From Drosophila persimilis (Eukaryota; Arthropoda; Insecta; Diptera; Drosophilidae), in NCBI RefSeq assembly GCF_003286085.1, contig NW_020825451.1, forward strand, positions 1 to 64,000: DNA of 64,000 bases, in the 5' to 3' direction. Position numbers and translations under genes: made by a program. Below the pieces are notes generated by a model. It worked only from the letters and a program-made list of their open reading frames with translations. It had not been told where the DNA came from and searched no databases. Below, one piece after another: positions 21,083-32,212 of this stretch (positions are counted from its first letter, which is position 1; every line of letters starts with the position of its first letter).

Positions 21083-22199
21083 ACAAATCAGCTTTACTTA
21101 AACTATGATCTAATATTAGTGATATTTACATTGGCTTACTACATATTTTAAGAGTTTAGTGATTAGGTTTATATACAAATTTTAATGATGTGTTATTCAG
21201 CAAATTTTTGTATTTTTTATGTTCGATGGGACGTTTGAGTCTGCGTGGGTCTAAGTAAATACTTTATTGACATGTGAGTGTTTCCTTTTCCCCTGAGCGA
21301 GAAAATCATGTACTGGGGGCTTCAAAAATATCCCCAATCTTTCGTTTTTCCTCTCACGCAAATTATCATATCGCGGGGCGGGCGGAAATTTCGAAAGTCG
21401 CGTCCCGGAGGCAGCGGCTTATCCCCGGCACGGTCTCGAGCTCTGCTCCCCCCCGGTTGTTGGCCAATTTGCGTCGATTTTTCGCCCTCTATTTTAAGAG
21501 CCGTGAGCCGCCATTTGACCGGGGGCCATTCAACAGAGATCCGTTAAACTGCGGCAGATTTGAAAGCCCGGACAAGATTTAATGAATTTATGTCAAGGTG
21601 CGAGGGAATGTCTCTCTCTCCCTCTGTCCCTGTCTCTGGGCGCTGGGCAGTGGACAAGTGTCGGATTTGGTCGCTCGTAGGAGACAGGACCTGTCAACAA
21701 TAAAGCCTGAATGCCATTTTAATTGGCGCATCGGGGCGTTGGCTGCTGGTCGAAAAGGCGCGAATCCTTGGCAGAGAACTGGCTCCCCCAGGACTGGGTA
21801 CGGGGGAGGGGGATGCTCCGTTTGGCCTTCAGTCGTTGCGCACAATTAAAAGTTGTCCGCGATGTTTGCCCCCGGACCCGGACCCGCACCCAAGCCCAAA
21901 CCCCAGCCCAAACCCAAGCCGAACCACAGCCAGGGTCCATTCCGGTCTTGGCCAAAAGTAGCAAAATGAGCAAAAGTTTAGTGAATTAAGTGCATCGGAG
22001 AATGGCAGCCCGTGACGGTCCCGGGGAGTGGTCGGCGACAGCTCAAAGGTCACGGGGTCCCGGGACAAACTTTCCATTGATTTTAGCAGCCACAAGCAGA
22101 GTGCAAGATTTCAGGGGAGATTTCAAGCCATAGTATGCCCTGAGTTTAGAGGATACTTAGTCGATCATCAGCCCACATTGATTCGGATACGGACTGAGA
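21083..22199 (+). promoter_or_regulatory. 5' flank of gene 1, block B
   Basis: Same upstream sequence as in block A. It has a ~24-bp deletion near 21,403 relative to A and C1. It contains the proline-codon-like low-complexity CCCAAACCCAAGCC stretch near 21,880-21,930. No promoter element could be placed with confidence. Confidence 0.5.
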
Positions 22200-23230
22200 A
22201 TGAATTTCGTTTTGTCGCGGCGAGTGCTGCGGATGGGCGGCTGCCAGGTGCTGGAACCAAACATATATAATGTCCGCCAACTGCTGAAGACCTTCGACAC
22301 GATCGTCTACGCCGCGGATGGGGTGCTGTGGCGCCACGATCAGGCACTCACGGGAGCTGCCGATACGTTCAATGCCCTGCGGGCGATGGGCAAGAATTCG
22401 TTCATCTGCACCAACAACTCGGAGGCCTCGTGCCGGGCCCTGAGCAAGAAGGCAGACAGCATGGGCTTCCTGATAGCCGAGAACGAGATCCTCTCCTCGG
22501 CGCAGGCTCTGGCCCGCTATATGCGAGAGCGGAAGTTCAATCGCAAGGTCTACATCGTGGGTGGCCAGGGCATCAAGGACGAGCTGCGGCAGGTCGGGAT
22601 CGAGAGTCTGCCGCTGGACTTGGCCTCCACGCAGGAGAACTCCATGGTGGACCAGGTGCAAAAAATGTACTTAGATGCGAATGTGGGCGCCGTGGCCGTC
22701 GGCATGGACTTGGGCCTCAATGTGCTGAAGCTGACCAAGGCCAGCATATACCTCCGGGACCCAAAGACCCTCTTTTTGGCCACCAATCGCGATCGCGCCT
22801 TTCCAGTGGCTGCCGACCGTCAAGTGCCCGGGGCGGGAGTCGTGGTGGCTGCCATACAGGCGGTGGCGAAGCGGGCCCCGTTCACCTGCGGCAAGCCCAG
22901 TCCCTATGTCTGCTCCCATCTGATACGTCAGGGTGTCATCGAGCCGGAACGCACCCTGCTGGTGGGCGACACGTGAGTTTCTCACTCCTATATGGTATTT
23001 TCGCTTACTTTCATGCCTTTCCCCCCCCCCCGCCCAGCATGTACACGGATATGCAGTTCGGCTACAACTGCGGCTTTCACACTCTACTGGTGGGCACTGG
23101 CGTCAGCAGTCTCCAGGATGTCCGCCATGCCCTGGCCTCTAAGCAGGCCTTTGCGTACCAGCAGATACCAGACCTGTATCTGCACAGGCTCTCGGACTTG
23201 CTGCCATTCATACCCTCCCGAAACTATTAA
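22200..23230 (+). CDS. HAD-family pseudophosphatase, gene 1, block B, intact
   Basis: Join of exon 1 (22,200-22,972) and exon 2 (23,038-23,230) with a 65-nt intron (GTGAG..CCCAG) that has an 11-C polypyrimidine run. The 321-aa product is virtually identical to the block A copy, including YAADGVLW with Ala in place of the nucleophile Asp, CTNNSE as motif II and GDTMYTDM across the splice junction. With block A this is one of two intact copies. The parent sequence of the 56,112 hairpin lies at 22,496-22,685 in this numbering. Gene 2 follows ~400 bp downstream. Confidence 0.87.
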
Positions 23231-23633
23231 GGCCCCTACACCTGACACCTTACCCCTTACACCTTACCCCTTAGACTACATTCATTACTTTAGACAGACA
23301 GATAGACACCACGCTCTTACGGCAGTACTTTTGATACCCCTCGCTGTGGGGGGAATGTATAATTGATTGATAATTAAATTTATGTGGCACTGGCGCGCCC
23401 TTTAGGGGGGATCCCGAGAAGGGTCCTGAGAGCGGTTAATACGATGTGTACCTATTATTTCTCGGTGCTGGGCTTGCTCTGTTCAAACAGTGCTTTTTGA
23501 TTGGATCTGAGATCTTGGTTTCTGAGAAAACTCACAATCTAGTACTGGCTGTGTGGAATGTCAATTGTGGTTTGACTGTTTTATTGTTGTTTCAAAATAT
23601 CACCTACGAGCAGTTGTAGTCCCGTGCTGAGCC
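23231..23633 (+). other. Intergenic region between gene 1 and gene 2, block B
   Basis: 403 bp, equivalent to 14,509-14,911. It begins with CTTACACC/ACCTTACCCC short repeats and contains no ORF with homology. It should include the gene 1 terminator and gene 2 promoter, neither of which can be fixed from sequence alone. Confidence 0.55.
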
Positions 23634-24615
23634 ATGTTCAAGCGTACCTGCACGGATCTGACCAAAATACCCAAGGAGAAGGTGCGCCAGTGGCTGACCA
23701 CAATCGAATCGGTGATATTCGATGCCGACGGTGTTCTGTGGCACCTGAACCGGCCGATCAATGGGGCAGTGGAGACCTTTAATATGATCAAGAGCTCGGG
23801 CAGGCAGGTGCTGGTGGCGACCAACCATTCGGGTCTGCTCACCAAGGATCTGGCCGCGAAGGCGCACCAGTTCGGCTACGAGATCCAGGAAGAGCAGATA
23901 CTGAGCTCGGCGCTGTCCGTGGCCAGGTTCCTCAGCGCGAAGGGGTTCAAAAAGAAGGCGTACATCGTCGGGGAGTCGGCCATTGTCGATGAGCTGGCCA
24001 AGGAGAACATCTGCAGCTTCTCTGTGGGCAAGGAGAAGCTGCTCAAGCCCATGGAACAGTTTGCCAAGGATATGTACCTGGATCACGAGGTGGGCGCCGT
24101 GATAATCGGCAAGGATGAGAGCTTCAATGTGCCGAAGATAATCAGGGCCAGTTCGTACCTCCAGCAGCCGAAGGTCCTCTTCCTGGGCACCTGTCTGGAC
24201 ACCGCCTATCCGGTGGGCAAAAACCGGATGATTGTGGGCGCCGGTGCCATGGTAGGCCGCCGTGAAGGCCATCACTGGCCGAATGCCGCTGATTTTGGGC
24301 AAGCCGAATCCCCTGATGGTGGAGCAGCTGCTGCAATGCGGCGTCCTCAAGCGGGAGTCCACGCTGATGGTTGGCGACACGTAAGTGGTCCGTCCTCCTG
24401 CCCCACCTGCTCTTACCTCACCCGCCTATTCCAGTCTCTACACGGACATTCTGTTCGCCAGCAACTGCGGCTTCCAATCGCTTTTCGTGGGCACCGGCGT
24501 CAGCATCTTGAAAGAGGTGCGCCAGATTTGCAATGACGAAGGACACAGCAAAGTGGACATGATCCCAGACACCTATCTGCCCTCTCTGGGACACTTGCGG
24601 GAGTTCCTCTGCTAG
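23634..24615 (+). pseudogene. HAD-family phosphatase gene 2, block B, frameshifted
   Basis: Exon 1 (23,634-24,380) and exon 2 (24,435-24,615), with the 54-nt intron 24,381-24,434 and its splice sites intact. One extra base near 24,254 (GCCATGGTAGGCC against GCCATGGTGGCC in block A) shifts the frame after about residue 207, removing motif IV and the end of the protein. Motif I FDADGVLW and motif II are still encoded. Exon 2 itself remains open in the correct frame (NCGFQ version). The lesion is a single base, so an assembly error is possible. Confidence 0.82.
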
Positions 24616-24669
24616 ATCTGTCGATCATGAACACAACACATGAATGCATGCCCATCCATCTCGTACACC

Positions 24670-24914
24670 TTCTAAATGTAATGCTTCCGGTAATCACCGG
24701 ATAGCACTCACGGGACACTGTCGAACTAAGAATTATTACGGGGCCGGGGCACCTAGGCAATCGCCGGATAGTACTCACGGGACACTTTCGAACTAAGAAT
24801 TGCTACGGGGATCGGGGATATCGACAAGCATCGCCGAGGGTGCCTAGGCAATCGCCGGATAGCACTCACGGGACACTGTCGAACTAATAATTGCTACGGG
24901 GGTCGGAGACAGGG
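24670..24914 (+). repeat. ~110-bp dispersed repeat units next to gene 2 (block B)
   Basis: Inverse of 13,231-13,470: TCACCGGATAGCACTCACGG, CGGGACACTGTCGAACTAAG and GATATCGACAAGCATCGCCG boxes in two to three imperfect copies. See the array at 47,160-47,760. Confidence 0.7.
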
Positions 24915-25404
24915 TTAGAGAGAGACAGGGCGGAGAAAAAATGAAATTGTTTTCTTGATGCTGGCTATAATAATAATACGATCCAATTCAGATTCTGCAC
25001 TCTAGAAGATATAGTCATCTTCTACGATTCTGCGTTTTTAGTTTTCTCGTATCGTCGAAATTGTGGATGCCACAGATTTTCGCCTTTGTGGGGGCGGAAG
25101 TGGGCGGGGCAAAGTTTTGAAATATTTTTGGAGCAGTGACATATCACAGAAGTCTGGATCCAAAACATCGTTGCTCTAGCTCTTATAGTCTTTGAGCATT
25201 AGGCGCTGAAGGGGACGGACAGACGGACAGACGGACAGACGGACGGACGGACAGACAGACGTGGCTCAATCGACTCGGCTATTGATGCTGATCAAGAATA
25301 TATATACTTTATGGGGTCGGAAACGATTCCTTCTGGACGTTACACACATACACTTTTACCACAAATCTAATATACCCCAATACTCATTTTGAGTATCGGG
25401 TATA
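24915..25404 (+). mobile_element. DINE-1/INE-1-type element, 5'-truncated
   Basis: Begins at GAGAGAGACAGGGCGGAG, contains the CACAGATTTTCGCC and GGGCGGGGCAAAG blocks, a (GGACAGAC)n microsatellite at 25,214-25,260, the core TTGATGCTGATCAAGAATAT, and ends with the intact terminus AGTATCGGGTATA at 25,404. Confidence 0.8.
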
Positions 25405-26533
25405 AAAAAAAACGAGGGGGAACGTTGTGAGTTGCTGCGGACACCGCAACTCTAAGGTTATACCCGATACTAAGTCAGTATGGCTCTCCTCCGGCAGACG
25501 CCGCTAATATTTAACGACACGACAAAGAGTGCGTGCGAGAGAGACAGAAAATCAGTCTGAGCGTGACGTCGGGCGCTGCGTAGCCACTGCAAATTGATTT
25601 GTTTCTTTTGGCTATAAAAATGATCTGATCTGATCTGATCCAGATTCAGCAATCTAATAGATATGGTCATTATCTATGATTCTGCGTTTTTAGTTTTCTC
25701 AAATCTGCAATATTGTGGATGCAACAGATTTTCGTCCTTTGTGGGGGCGGAAGGGGGTGGGGCGAAATTCTGAGATATACGTTTTATAGTGACATCTTAA
25801 AGGAGTGTGTGATACCAAATTTGGTTACTCTAGCCTTAATAGTCTCTGAGATTTGTGGTTGCCTCAGATTTTCGTCCTTTGCGGGGGCGGAAGGGGGTGT
25901 GGCGAAATTTGGACAGGAAAACGGTCAAGGTCCGATATCACAGGAGTGTGGATACCAAATTTGGTTGCTCCTGGCTTTTATAGGTTCTGAGATCCTTGAA
26001 CTCATATTTTGCAATTGGCAAAACCGACCATGAAACCTGTGTGTTAGAGAGAGACAGAGCGAGAAAGAGTGAAATTATTTTCTTGATTCTGGCTATAATA
26101 ATTATACGATCTGGTTCAGATTTTGCACTCTAGAAGATATGGTCATCTTCTACGATTCTGCGGTTTTAGTTTTTTCGTATCGTCAAAATTGTTGATGCCA
26201 CAGATTTTCGTCCTTTGTGGGGGCGGAAGTGGGCGGGGCAAAGATTTGAAATATTTTTGTAGCAGTGACATATCACAGAAGTTTGGATCCAAAACATCGT
26301 TGCTCTAGCTCTTATAGTCTTTGAGCATTAGGCGCTGAAGGGGACGGACAGACGGACGGACGGAAAGACGGACGGACGGACAGACAGACATGGCTCAATC
26401 GACTCGGCTATTGATGCTGATCAAGAATATATATACTTTATGGGGTCGGAAACGATTCCTTCTGAACGTTACACACATCCACTTTTACCACAAATCTAAT
26501 ATACCCCAATACTCATTTTGAGTATCGGGTATA
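25405..26533 (+). mobile_element. DINE-1/INE-1-type element, complete unit 1 of tandem pair
   Basis: Leader CGAGGGGGAACGTTGTGAG with a small stem-loop (GAGTTGCTGCGG..CCGCAACTC), then TATACCCGATACT at 25,459 and its inverse AGTATCGGGTATA ending at 26,533, a 13-bp terminal inverted repeat. Inside are the GA-rich block, three related GGGGGCGGAAG boxes, the (GGAC)n microsatellite and the conserved core. No coding capacity. Confidence 0.82.
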
Positions 26534-27651
26534 ACGAGGGGGAACGTTGTGAGTTGCTGCGGACACCGCAACTCTACAGTTATACCCGATACTAAGTCAG
26601 TATGGCTCTCCTCCGGCAGCGCCGCTAATATTAAACGACACGACAAAGAGTGCGTGCGAGAGAGACAGAAAATCAGTCTGAGCGTGACGTCGGGCGCTGC
26701 GTAGCCAATGCAAATTGATTTGTTCCTTTTGGCTACAAAAATTATCTGATCTGATCCAGATTCAGCAATCTGATAGATATGGTCATTATCTATGATTCTG
26801 CGTTTTTAGTTTTCTCAAATCTGCAATATTGTGGATGCAACAGATTTTCGTCCTTTGTGGGGGCGGAAGGGGGTGGGGCGAAATTTTGAGATATACGTTT
26901 TATAGTGAGATCTAACAGGAGTGCGGATACTAAATTTGGTTACTCTAGCTTTAATAGTCTCTGAGATTTGTGAATATCCCCAGACTTGCATCCTTTGCGG
27001 GGGCGGAAGGGGGTGTGGCGAAATTTTGAAACAAACTCGTCTCGGTCCGATATATTAGGAGTGTGGATACCAAATTTGGTAGCTCTAGCTTTTATAGTCT
27101 CTGAGATCTAGGCGCTAATGTTTTACTCTAAGCAAAGCCGCCTATGCTACGTGTGTATTAGAGAGAGACAGGGCGAGAAAAAATGAAATTGTTTTCTTGA
27201 TGCTGGCTATAATAACAATACGATCCAATTCAGATTCCGTAATCTAAAAGATATCGTCATTCTCTACGATTCTGCGTTTTTGGTTTTCTCGTATCTTTAA
27301 AATTGCGGATGCTACAGATTTTCGCTCTTTGTGGGAGCGGAAGTGGGCGGGGCAAAGTTTTGAAATATTTTTGTAGCAGTGACATATCACAGAAGTCTGG
27401 ATCCAAAACATCGTTGCTCTAGCTCTTATAGTCTTTGAGCATTAGGCGCTGAAGGGGACGGACATACGGACAGACGGACGGACGGACAGACGGACAGACA
27501 GACATGGCTCAATCGACTCGGCTATTGATGCTGATCAAGAATATATATGTATACTTTATGGGGTCGGAAACGATTCCTTCTGGACGTTACAAACATCCAC
27601 TTTTACCACAAATCTAATATACCCCAATACTCATTTTGAGTATCGGGTATA
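26534..27651 (+). mobile_element. DINE-1/INE-1-type element, complete unit 2 of tandem pair
   Basis: Head-to-tail second unit: it begins directly after the previous terminus with CGAGGGGGAACGTTG and ends with AGTATCGGGTATA at 27,651. Tandem DINE-1 units are known in several Drosophila genomes. An inverted pair of the same kind is at 34,581-36,766. Confidence 0.82.
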
Positions 27652-28007
27652 AAAACGAGTAGCAGGGGAATCGGGACTGTACTATGCCAGTCGGAACCAT
27701 TAGGCCATTAGGTTTTTGGCGAGCCGGCGGGTTTGCCGTTGGGGGCTCGTCGTGGGCTTCCGCGGTGTCATCGTTTTGTAGCCGATGAACCCGGAAGACT
27801 GCGCTTGGCCCGTTGCTTGGTCTGGAGTGGTGGAAGTCAGCGTGACCTGGTGTTGGGTCAGCGTTACGAAGACGGCGCCAGTCAATCGGCGGCTATGTGT
27901 GGAGGGGGGTGTTCGCGTAGTAAATCACTTTGGGCGAGGTGTGGTAATTTAGTAGCCGGGTTTTTATAGGGCGTTGGGAGAGGCGTTGTAGCGAACCCTT
28001 TTGGGTT
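27652..28007 (-). mobile_element. Fragment of another LTR (LTR-X), interrupted by BEL-2
   Basis: On the minus strand, joining the 12 bases at 44,742-44,731 to this segment (counting the duplicated AACCC once) gives a contiguous LTR-like start with a near-perfect 12-bp palindrome (TGTAACGAACCC and GGGTTCGCTACA around AAAA). A TATA-like CTATAAAAA follows near 27,965. This suggests LTR-X was present first and BEL-2 inserted into its tip. A 61-codon frame here has no recognised domain. The last ~50 bp next to the DINE recur at 59,229. Confidence 0.5.
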
Positions 28008-28318
28008 TGAAATTTTAGAATAGTTTTTCTAAATAACAATACCGAAATTTTGGGTGACTGCAATTTTTTTTTTATTTTATTACGACGAAAAGAAAAGGGG
28101 TGCGTGCGTTCGATTTCAGGGGTTTTTCTCGACTTCTTTGCATATATTAAAACAATTTCTTCTAAGCCTACCTTACCTACGGTGGCAAAGCGGGGCGAAT
28201 TCGCCAAGAGCGAGAGAGCGAGCTTTTATTGCGCTCCCGCTTTGCCCTAGCCTAACTTACACTAGACTTCATGAAATACTATCCTAATAACAATTATTAT
28301 AATTCAAATGGCGCTACA
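28008..28318 (-). repeat. 3' LTR of BEL-2 (left, uninterrupted)
   Basis: 311 bp on the minus strand, starting TGTAGCGCCATTTG at 28,318 and ending TAAAATTTCA at 28,008. It is preceded by the purine tract CAACGGGGCCGG. Its central part (GGCAAAGCGGGAGCGCAATA) is shared with the BEL-1 LTR, so the two families are related. Confidence 0.87.
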
Positions 28319-28345
28319 CCGGCCCCGTTGAAGGCCTGGAAGGCT

Positions 28346-31300
28346 TCAAACCATTGGCAGAAGCGCCAATTTGTGTATCGGCCTCCTGAACGTGGCTCCG
28401 CTGCTCGTCCTTAGCTCGACCACTCTGACCCTTCCGTCCTGCCCGGCGGTTGTTCCGACCACCCTTCCGAGGAGCCACTGTTGAGGGGGCAGGTTGTCCT
28501 CGGCGACGATTACTAGGTCGCCTTCCTTTATGTTTGGCTCCTCCTGGTGCCACTTGCATCTGATTTGTAATCCCAGCACATACTCCCGGGACCATCGCTG
28601 CCAGAACATTTGCCTGGCTGACGAGACAAGCCGCCATCGCTTTAAGCAGCTCAGACCCTCCTGGTCCGGGGTCCTGGGTGCTGGGGGTGCGATGAGCGGC
28701 CCGCCTGTCAGCAGGTGCCCGGGAGTCAGCGCGTCTCCGTCGCTTGGGTCTGGGCTTAGGGGTCCTAGCGGGCGCGAGTTGAGTACCGCCTCGATCCCGA
28801 CCAGCACGGTCTCCAGCTCCTCTGCGGTGAGGAGAGCGCTTCCGACTGCCCGTAGGAGTAGGCCCTTGGCAGACTTCACACCGGCCTCCCAAAGTCCGCC
28901 CATGTGCGGTGCTCGAGGCGGTATGAAGGCAAACTCGCACCCGCTTCTTGACGCAAATTCGCGTATCGCGTCCGCTTCCGCCTCGATCTTCCTCCGCAGT
29001 TCGCTGAAGTGGCGACTTGCTCCGACGAAATTTGTCGCGTTGTCGCAGTTCACGCGTTGCGGACATCCTCGACGACCGACGAACCTTTGGAATGCCAACA
29101 AGAAGGAATTAGTCGTCAAATCGGAGACAATTTCTAAATGAACCGCCTTGGACGCAAAACAGACAAATAACGCTATGTAGGACTTATAAGGGGGCCTTCC
29201 ACGAATTTTCAGAGTCGTATAGACTGGGCCACAAAAATCAACGCCACATACTGAAAATGGGCGGAGAGCACGGAGCCGGTCTGCGGGTAAGTTGCCCATC
29301 ATTTGGGTCTGGAGTAGCGGCTTGCATTTAAAGCAACGAATACACGACCTGCAGACCGCCTGAGCATTCACTATCCAAATGCGCTGTCTAAGGATACTCA
29401 CGAGTGCTCGTGGGCCGGCATGAAAATTCGTTTGATGCAGATAGCGAACGTATGTCTGCACAAACTGCGAGCGTTTTGTCAATAACAAAGGAAACTTGGC
29501 ATTATATGACATAGGAGCGTTAACTAGTCGCCCCCCAACTCGCAACAACGAAAAAGAGCACCATGTCCCAGCCTCTTCATGGATGAAGGGATTCAAGCGC
29601 TGAAGACTGGGGCCTAACTTGGTGCCTTTACGAACCCTTTCAATATCTTCTTGAGACTCATTTTTCTGTGTTATTTCGACTATTTTTAGAAACGCCTCGT
29701 CGTATTCTACGGATGACGGAATTTTTCCAAAGTTGAGACTTTTGTTTTTGCATTTTCGGATGAAGCGGAACACGAAAACGAACACTCTTAGCAGTTTGAG
29801 GTGTGACGAGTATCCCTCGATTACATCCACTAAGTAATTTGGCTTGGCCGCGACGGTCAGTCCGACCGATTTCTTCCGACTTTCCATCTGTATCTCTTCT
29901 TCGGAAAGCTCGAAGTGTGGATTTCTGGGCCAGCTCTCTTCTTCAAACTTTAAGAACTCTGGTCCACCAAACCAGATCGACTGCACGATTTCCTCTACGT
30001 CACAACCTCTCGAAACTATGTCTGCTGGGTTCTGTTTTGTTGGCACATGCCGCCACGTAGCTTCACTTGACCACTCTTGAATCTCCGCTACTCGGTTCGC
30101 AACGAATGTTGACAACGACGAAGGGTGGGATCTGATCCAATGAAGAGTAACTTCTGAATCTGACCAGAATATCATTTTCTCAATTGGAACCTTGAGCAGT
30201 GATTTGATTCGGTGACAAAGGTCTGCTAGAAGGTGAGCGGCACATAACTCAAGCCTTGGGAGCGTTTTCGTCTTGAGTGGCGCTACTTTCGACTTTGCAG
30301 TCAACAAGGAGACCTTGAAACCTTCTGCAGTCTTTCTACGGATATAGACGCAGGCTCCATAAGCTCTCATGGATGCGTCGGCAAAGGCATGTACTTGAAT
30401 CGGTGACATGGGATCAGTATGCACAAATCGAGGTATGGTAATCTTCTCCAACTGACCCAAGGATTCTTTTAATAAGTTCCATGCTGTTTCCAAGTTCATT
30501 GGAATTGACTCATCCCAATCTAGCTTGTTGAGCCAAAGCTCCTGCAGTAGGATCTTTCCCTTAATTACTAAAGGACTTAACAAGCCAAGGGGGTCAAACA
30601 GCTTTGATGTCACCGATAAGATGTTCCGTTTTGTCGCTCGGAGACCCATAACTGACGTGTCAATTTGGAACTTAAAGACGTCTTCGTGTGGCAGCCACGA
30701 TATTCCTAACGCCTTAGTTGACTCTGAGTCCGAGATCGTTATCGGTTTAACTGTGCTCTCGGATGCGGTGACCTCAGGTGAGTTCGAAAACCATTTAGTC
30801 AATTCAAACCCAGCGGTTTGAAGAACCTGAGCCACATCAGACTTAATTGTCTTTAACTCCTCTACGCAACCAGCACCAGTCAACATGTCATCGACATAGA
30901 AGTCGGAGTCAATAACTTCAGCAGCTTTAGGGAATGAGAGTTTTGCAGACTCACTCAACCTCTTCAAACACCGAATTGCCAAAAATGGGGCTGGTCCAGT
31001 CCCATATGTTACGGTGTTGAGCTGGTATATTCTCAAGGACTCAGACGGGTCTCTTCTCCACACTATGAGCTGGAATTGTCTATCCGCATCAGCGACCCAG
31101 ACTTGGCGATACATCTTCTTAACATCGGCTGTCAAGGCGTACCTGTGTAGTCTGAATCGGAGCAATGTCGAATACAGCTCATCCTGTATCGTAGGACCGA
31201 CCATCAATATGTCGTTCAAGGCCACCTGAGAGGACGTTTTACAAGACGCATCGAAAACGACGCGGAGCTTGGTCGACGTGCTTTGAGGCCTCAACACACA

Positions 31301-32212
31301 CTGATGTGGAATGAAATAATGTGGAGTTTTGGGGATTGTGTTGTCTGTGGTAGACATGTGACCCAAGGAGAGGTACTCTTCCATGAACTCCAAGTACATT
31401 TTCTGCAACTCGGGGTCACGAGACAATCTTTTTTCAAGCGATAAAAACCGCCGTTTAGCCACTTCAAAGGAGTTGCCTAAGATACTGGGATCTGATTTGA
31501 ACGGCAGTCTTACTTCAAACCTACCTGAAGGCACGACCTGAGTAGTCCTTCTATAATGCTTTTCACATAACTTGTGTTCAGGAGATAAAGACTTTTTAGA
31601 AGACGGCAATTCTTCCAGTGACCAAAACTTTTGTAATGTATTGTCGATGTGGATCACTGACTCTTCTCGACAACTCAAACAATTCCTAGCTTCTTGGGTG
31701 GCAGTCACCTTTGGAGTGTATCTGCCCGACACAATCCAGCCGAGAAGCGTTTTCTGCAGAGTTGGATAGTCAGGACCTTGTCGAATCTGACCAACAGATT
31801 GAAGTTCGAAAAATGTTTCTGCACCTATCAACATATCTATCTTCTGTGGCTTGAAGAAATATGGGTCTGCAAGTGGTAAGTTCTTCGGGATTTTCCAGTC
31901 ACTCACGTTAAGTGTCTGATCAGGGTGATACCCCGAAATGGACCTTAGAATCCAGAAATCAACCGAAAACTCACTACCAGTAATTCGCGACTTCACCACC
32001 GTGTGTATCTTTTTCTTGACTTGTGAATTGGATTCACCAATACCAAGCAAGTTGATACACGACTCCTCCCTACGGATCTGTAAGCGCTGTGCTAAGTCCT
32101 CAGTTATAAAATTGGTTTGAGACCCCGAGTCAAGCAGAGCTCGGGCCAAAACATGTTCACCATTATTTGTTCGGACGCTTACGATCGACGTAGCCAGAAT
32201 AACTCTATCCAT
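28346..32212 (-). CDS. BEL-2a protease-RT-RNase H-integrase polyprotein
   Basis: A 1,288-codon open frame in BEL-2 copy a. Its upstream gag is in other frames, so the Met at 32,212 is only the first in-frame ATG. In order: aspartic protease with ALLDSGSQ near residue 26; RT with LRVVFDAS, TADVKKMYRQV and YVDD near 450; RNase H with FADAS; integrase HHCC and D,D,E core (VDFCGP, NCDNATN, GGLWEAG); Pao-type DUF5641 tail ending KLALLPMV. It is uninterrupted from protease to stop, which ends 28 bp before the LTR. A one-base insertion near 32,248 separates it from the end of gag. Confidence 0.9.
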   Translation of the reverse strand: MDRVILATSIVSVRTNNGEHVLARALLDSGSQTNFITEDLAQRLQIRREESCINLLGIGESNSQVKKKIHTVVKSRITGSEFSVDFWILRSISGYHPDQTLNVSDWKIPKNLPLADPYFFKPQKIDMLIGAETFFELQSVGQIRQGPDYPTLQKTLLGWIVSGRYTPKVTATQEARNCLSCREESVIHIDNTLQKFWSLEELPSSKKSLSPEHKLCEKHYRRTTQVVPSGRFEVRLPFKSDPSILGNSFEVAKRRFLSLEKRLSRDPELQKMYLEFMEEYLSLGHMSTTDNTIPKTPHYFIPHQCVLRPQSTSTKLRVVFDASCKTSSQVALNDILMVGPTIQDELYSTLLRFRLHRYALTADVKKMYRQVWVADADRQFQLIVWRRDPSESLRIYQLNTVTYGTGPAPFLAIRCLKRLSESAKLSFPKAAEVIDSDFYVDDMLTGAGCVEELKTIKSDVAQVLQTAGFELTKWFSNSPEVTASESTVKPITISDSESTKALGISWLPHEDVFKFQIDTSVMGLRATKRNILSVTSKLFDPLGLLSPLVIKGKILLQELWLNKLDWDESIPMNLETAWNLLKESLGQLEKITIPRFVHTDPMSPIQVHAFADASMRAYGACVYIRRKTAEGFKVSLLTAKSKVAPLKTKTLPRLELCAAHLLADLCHRIKSLLKVPIEKMIFWSDSEVTLHWIRSHPSSLSTFVANRVAEIQEWSSEATWRHVPTKQNPADIVSRGCDVEEIVQSIWFGGPEFLKFEEESWPRNPHFELSEEEIQMESRKKSVGLTVAAKPNYLVDVIEGYSSHLKLLRVFVFVFRFIRKCKNKSLNFGKIPSSVEYDEAFLKIVEITQKNESQEDIERVRKGTKLGPSLQRLNPFIHEEAGTWCSFSLLRVGGRLVNAPMSYNAKFPLLLTKRSQFVQTYVRYLHQTNFHAGPRALVSILRQRIWIVNAQAVCRSCIRCFKCKPLLQTQMMGNLPADRLRALRPFSVCGVDFCGPVYTTLKIRGRPPYKSYIALFVCFASKAVHLEIVSDLTTNSFLLAFQRFVGRRGCPQRVNCDNATNFVGASRHFSELRRKIEAEADAIREFASRSGCEFAFIPPRAPHMGGLWEAGVKSAKGLLLRAVGSALLTAEELETVLVGIEAVLNSRPLGPLSPDPSDGDALTPGHLLTGGPLIAPPAPRTPDQEGLSCLKRWRLVSSARQMFWQRWSREYVLGLQIRCKWHQEEPNIKEGDLVIVAEDNLPPQQWLLGRVVGTTAGQDGRVRVVELRTSSGATFRRPIHKLALLPMV

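Larger units (their letters stand above)
17078..24546 (+). repeat. Direct segmental duplication, copy 1 (partner 48,058-56,114)
   Basis: DINE remnant, spacer, gene 1 and most of gene 2 are repeated in the same order and strand at 48,058-56,114, about 31.57 kb away over the gene blocks. The homology stops at GAAGGACAC inside gene 2 exon 2 in the partner, where the 56,112 hairpin begins. Differences are mainly small indels and the ~620-bp DINE deletion in copy 1. Confidence 0.88.
21083..25005 (+). repeat. Inverted segmental duplication, arm B (partner 13,155-17,077)
   Basis: Counterpart of arm A. Homology leaves the shared sequence within the DINE near 25,005, where B carries the GCACTCTAGAAG variant. 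Confidence 0.86.
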
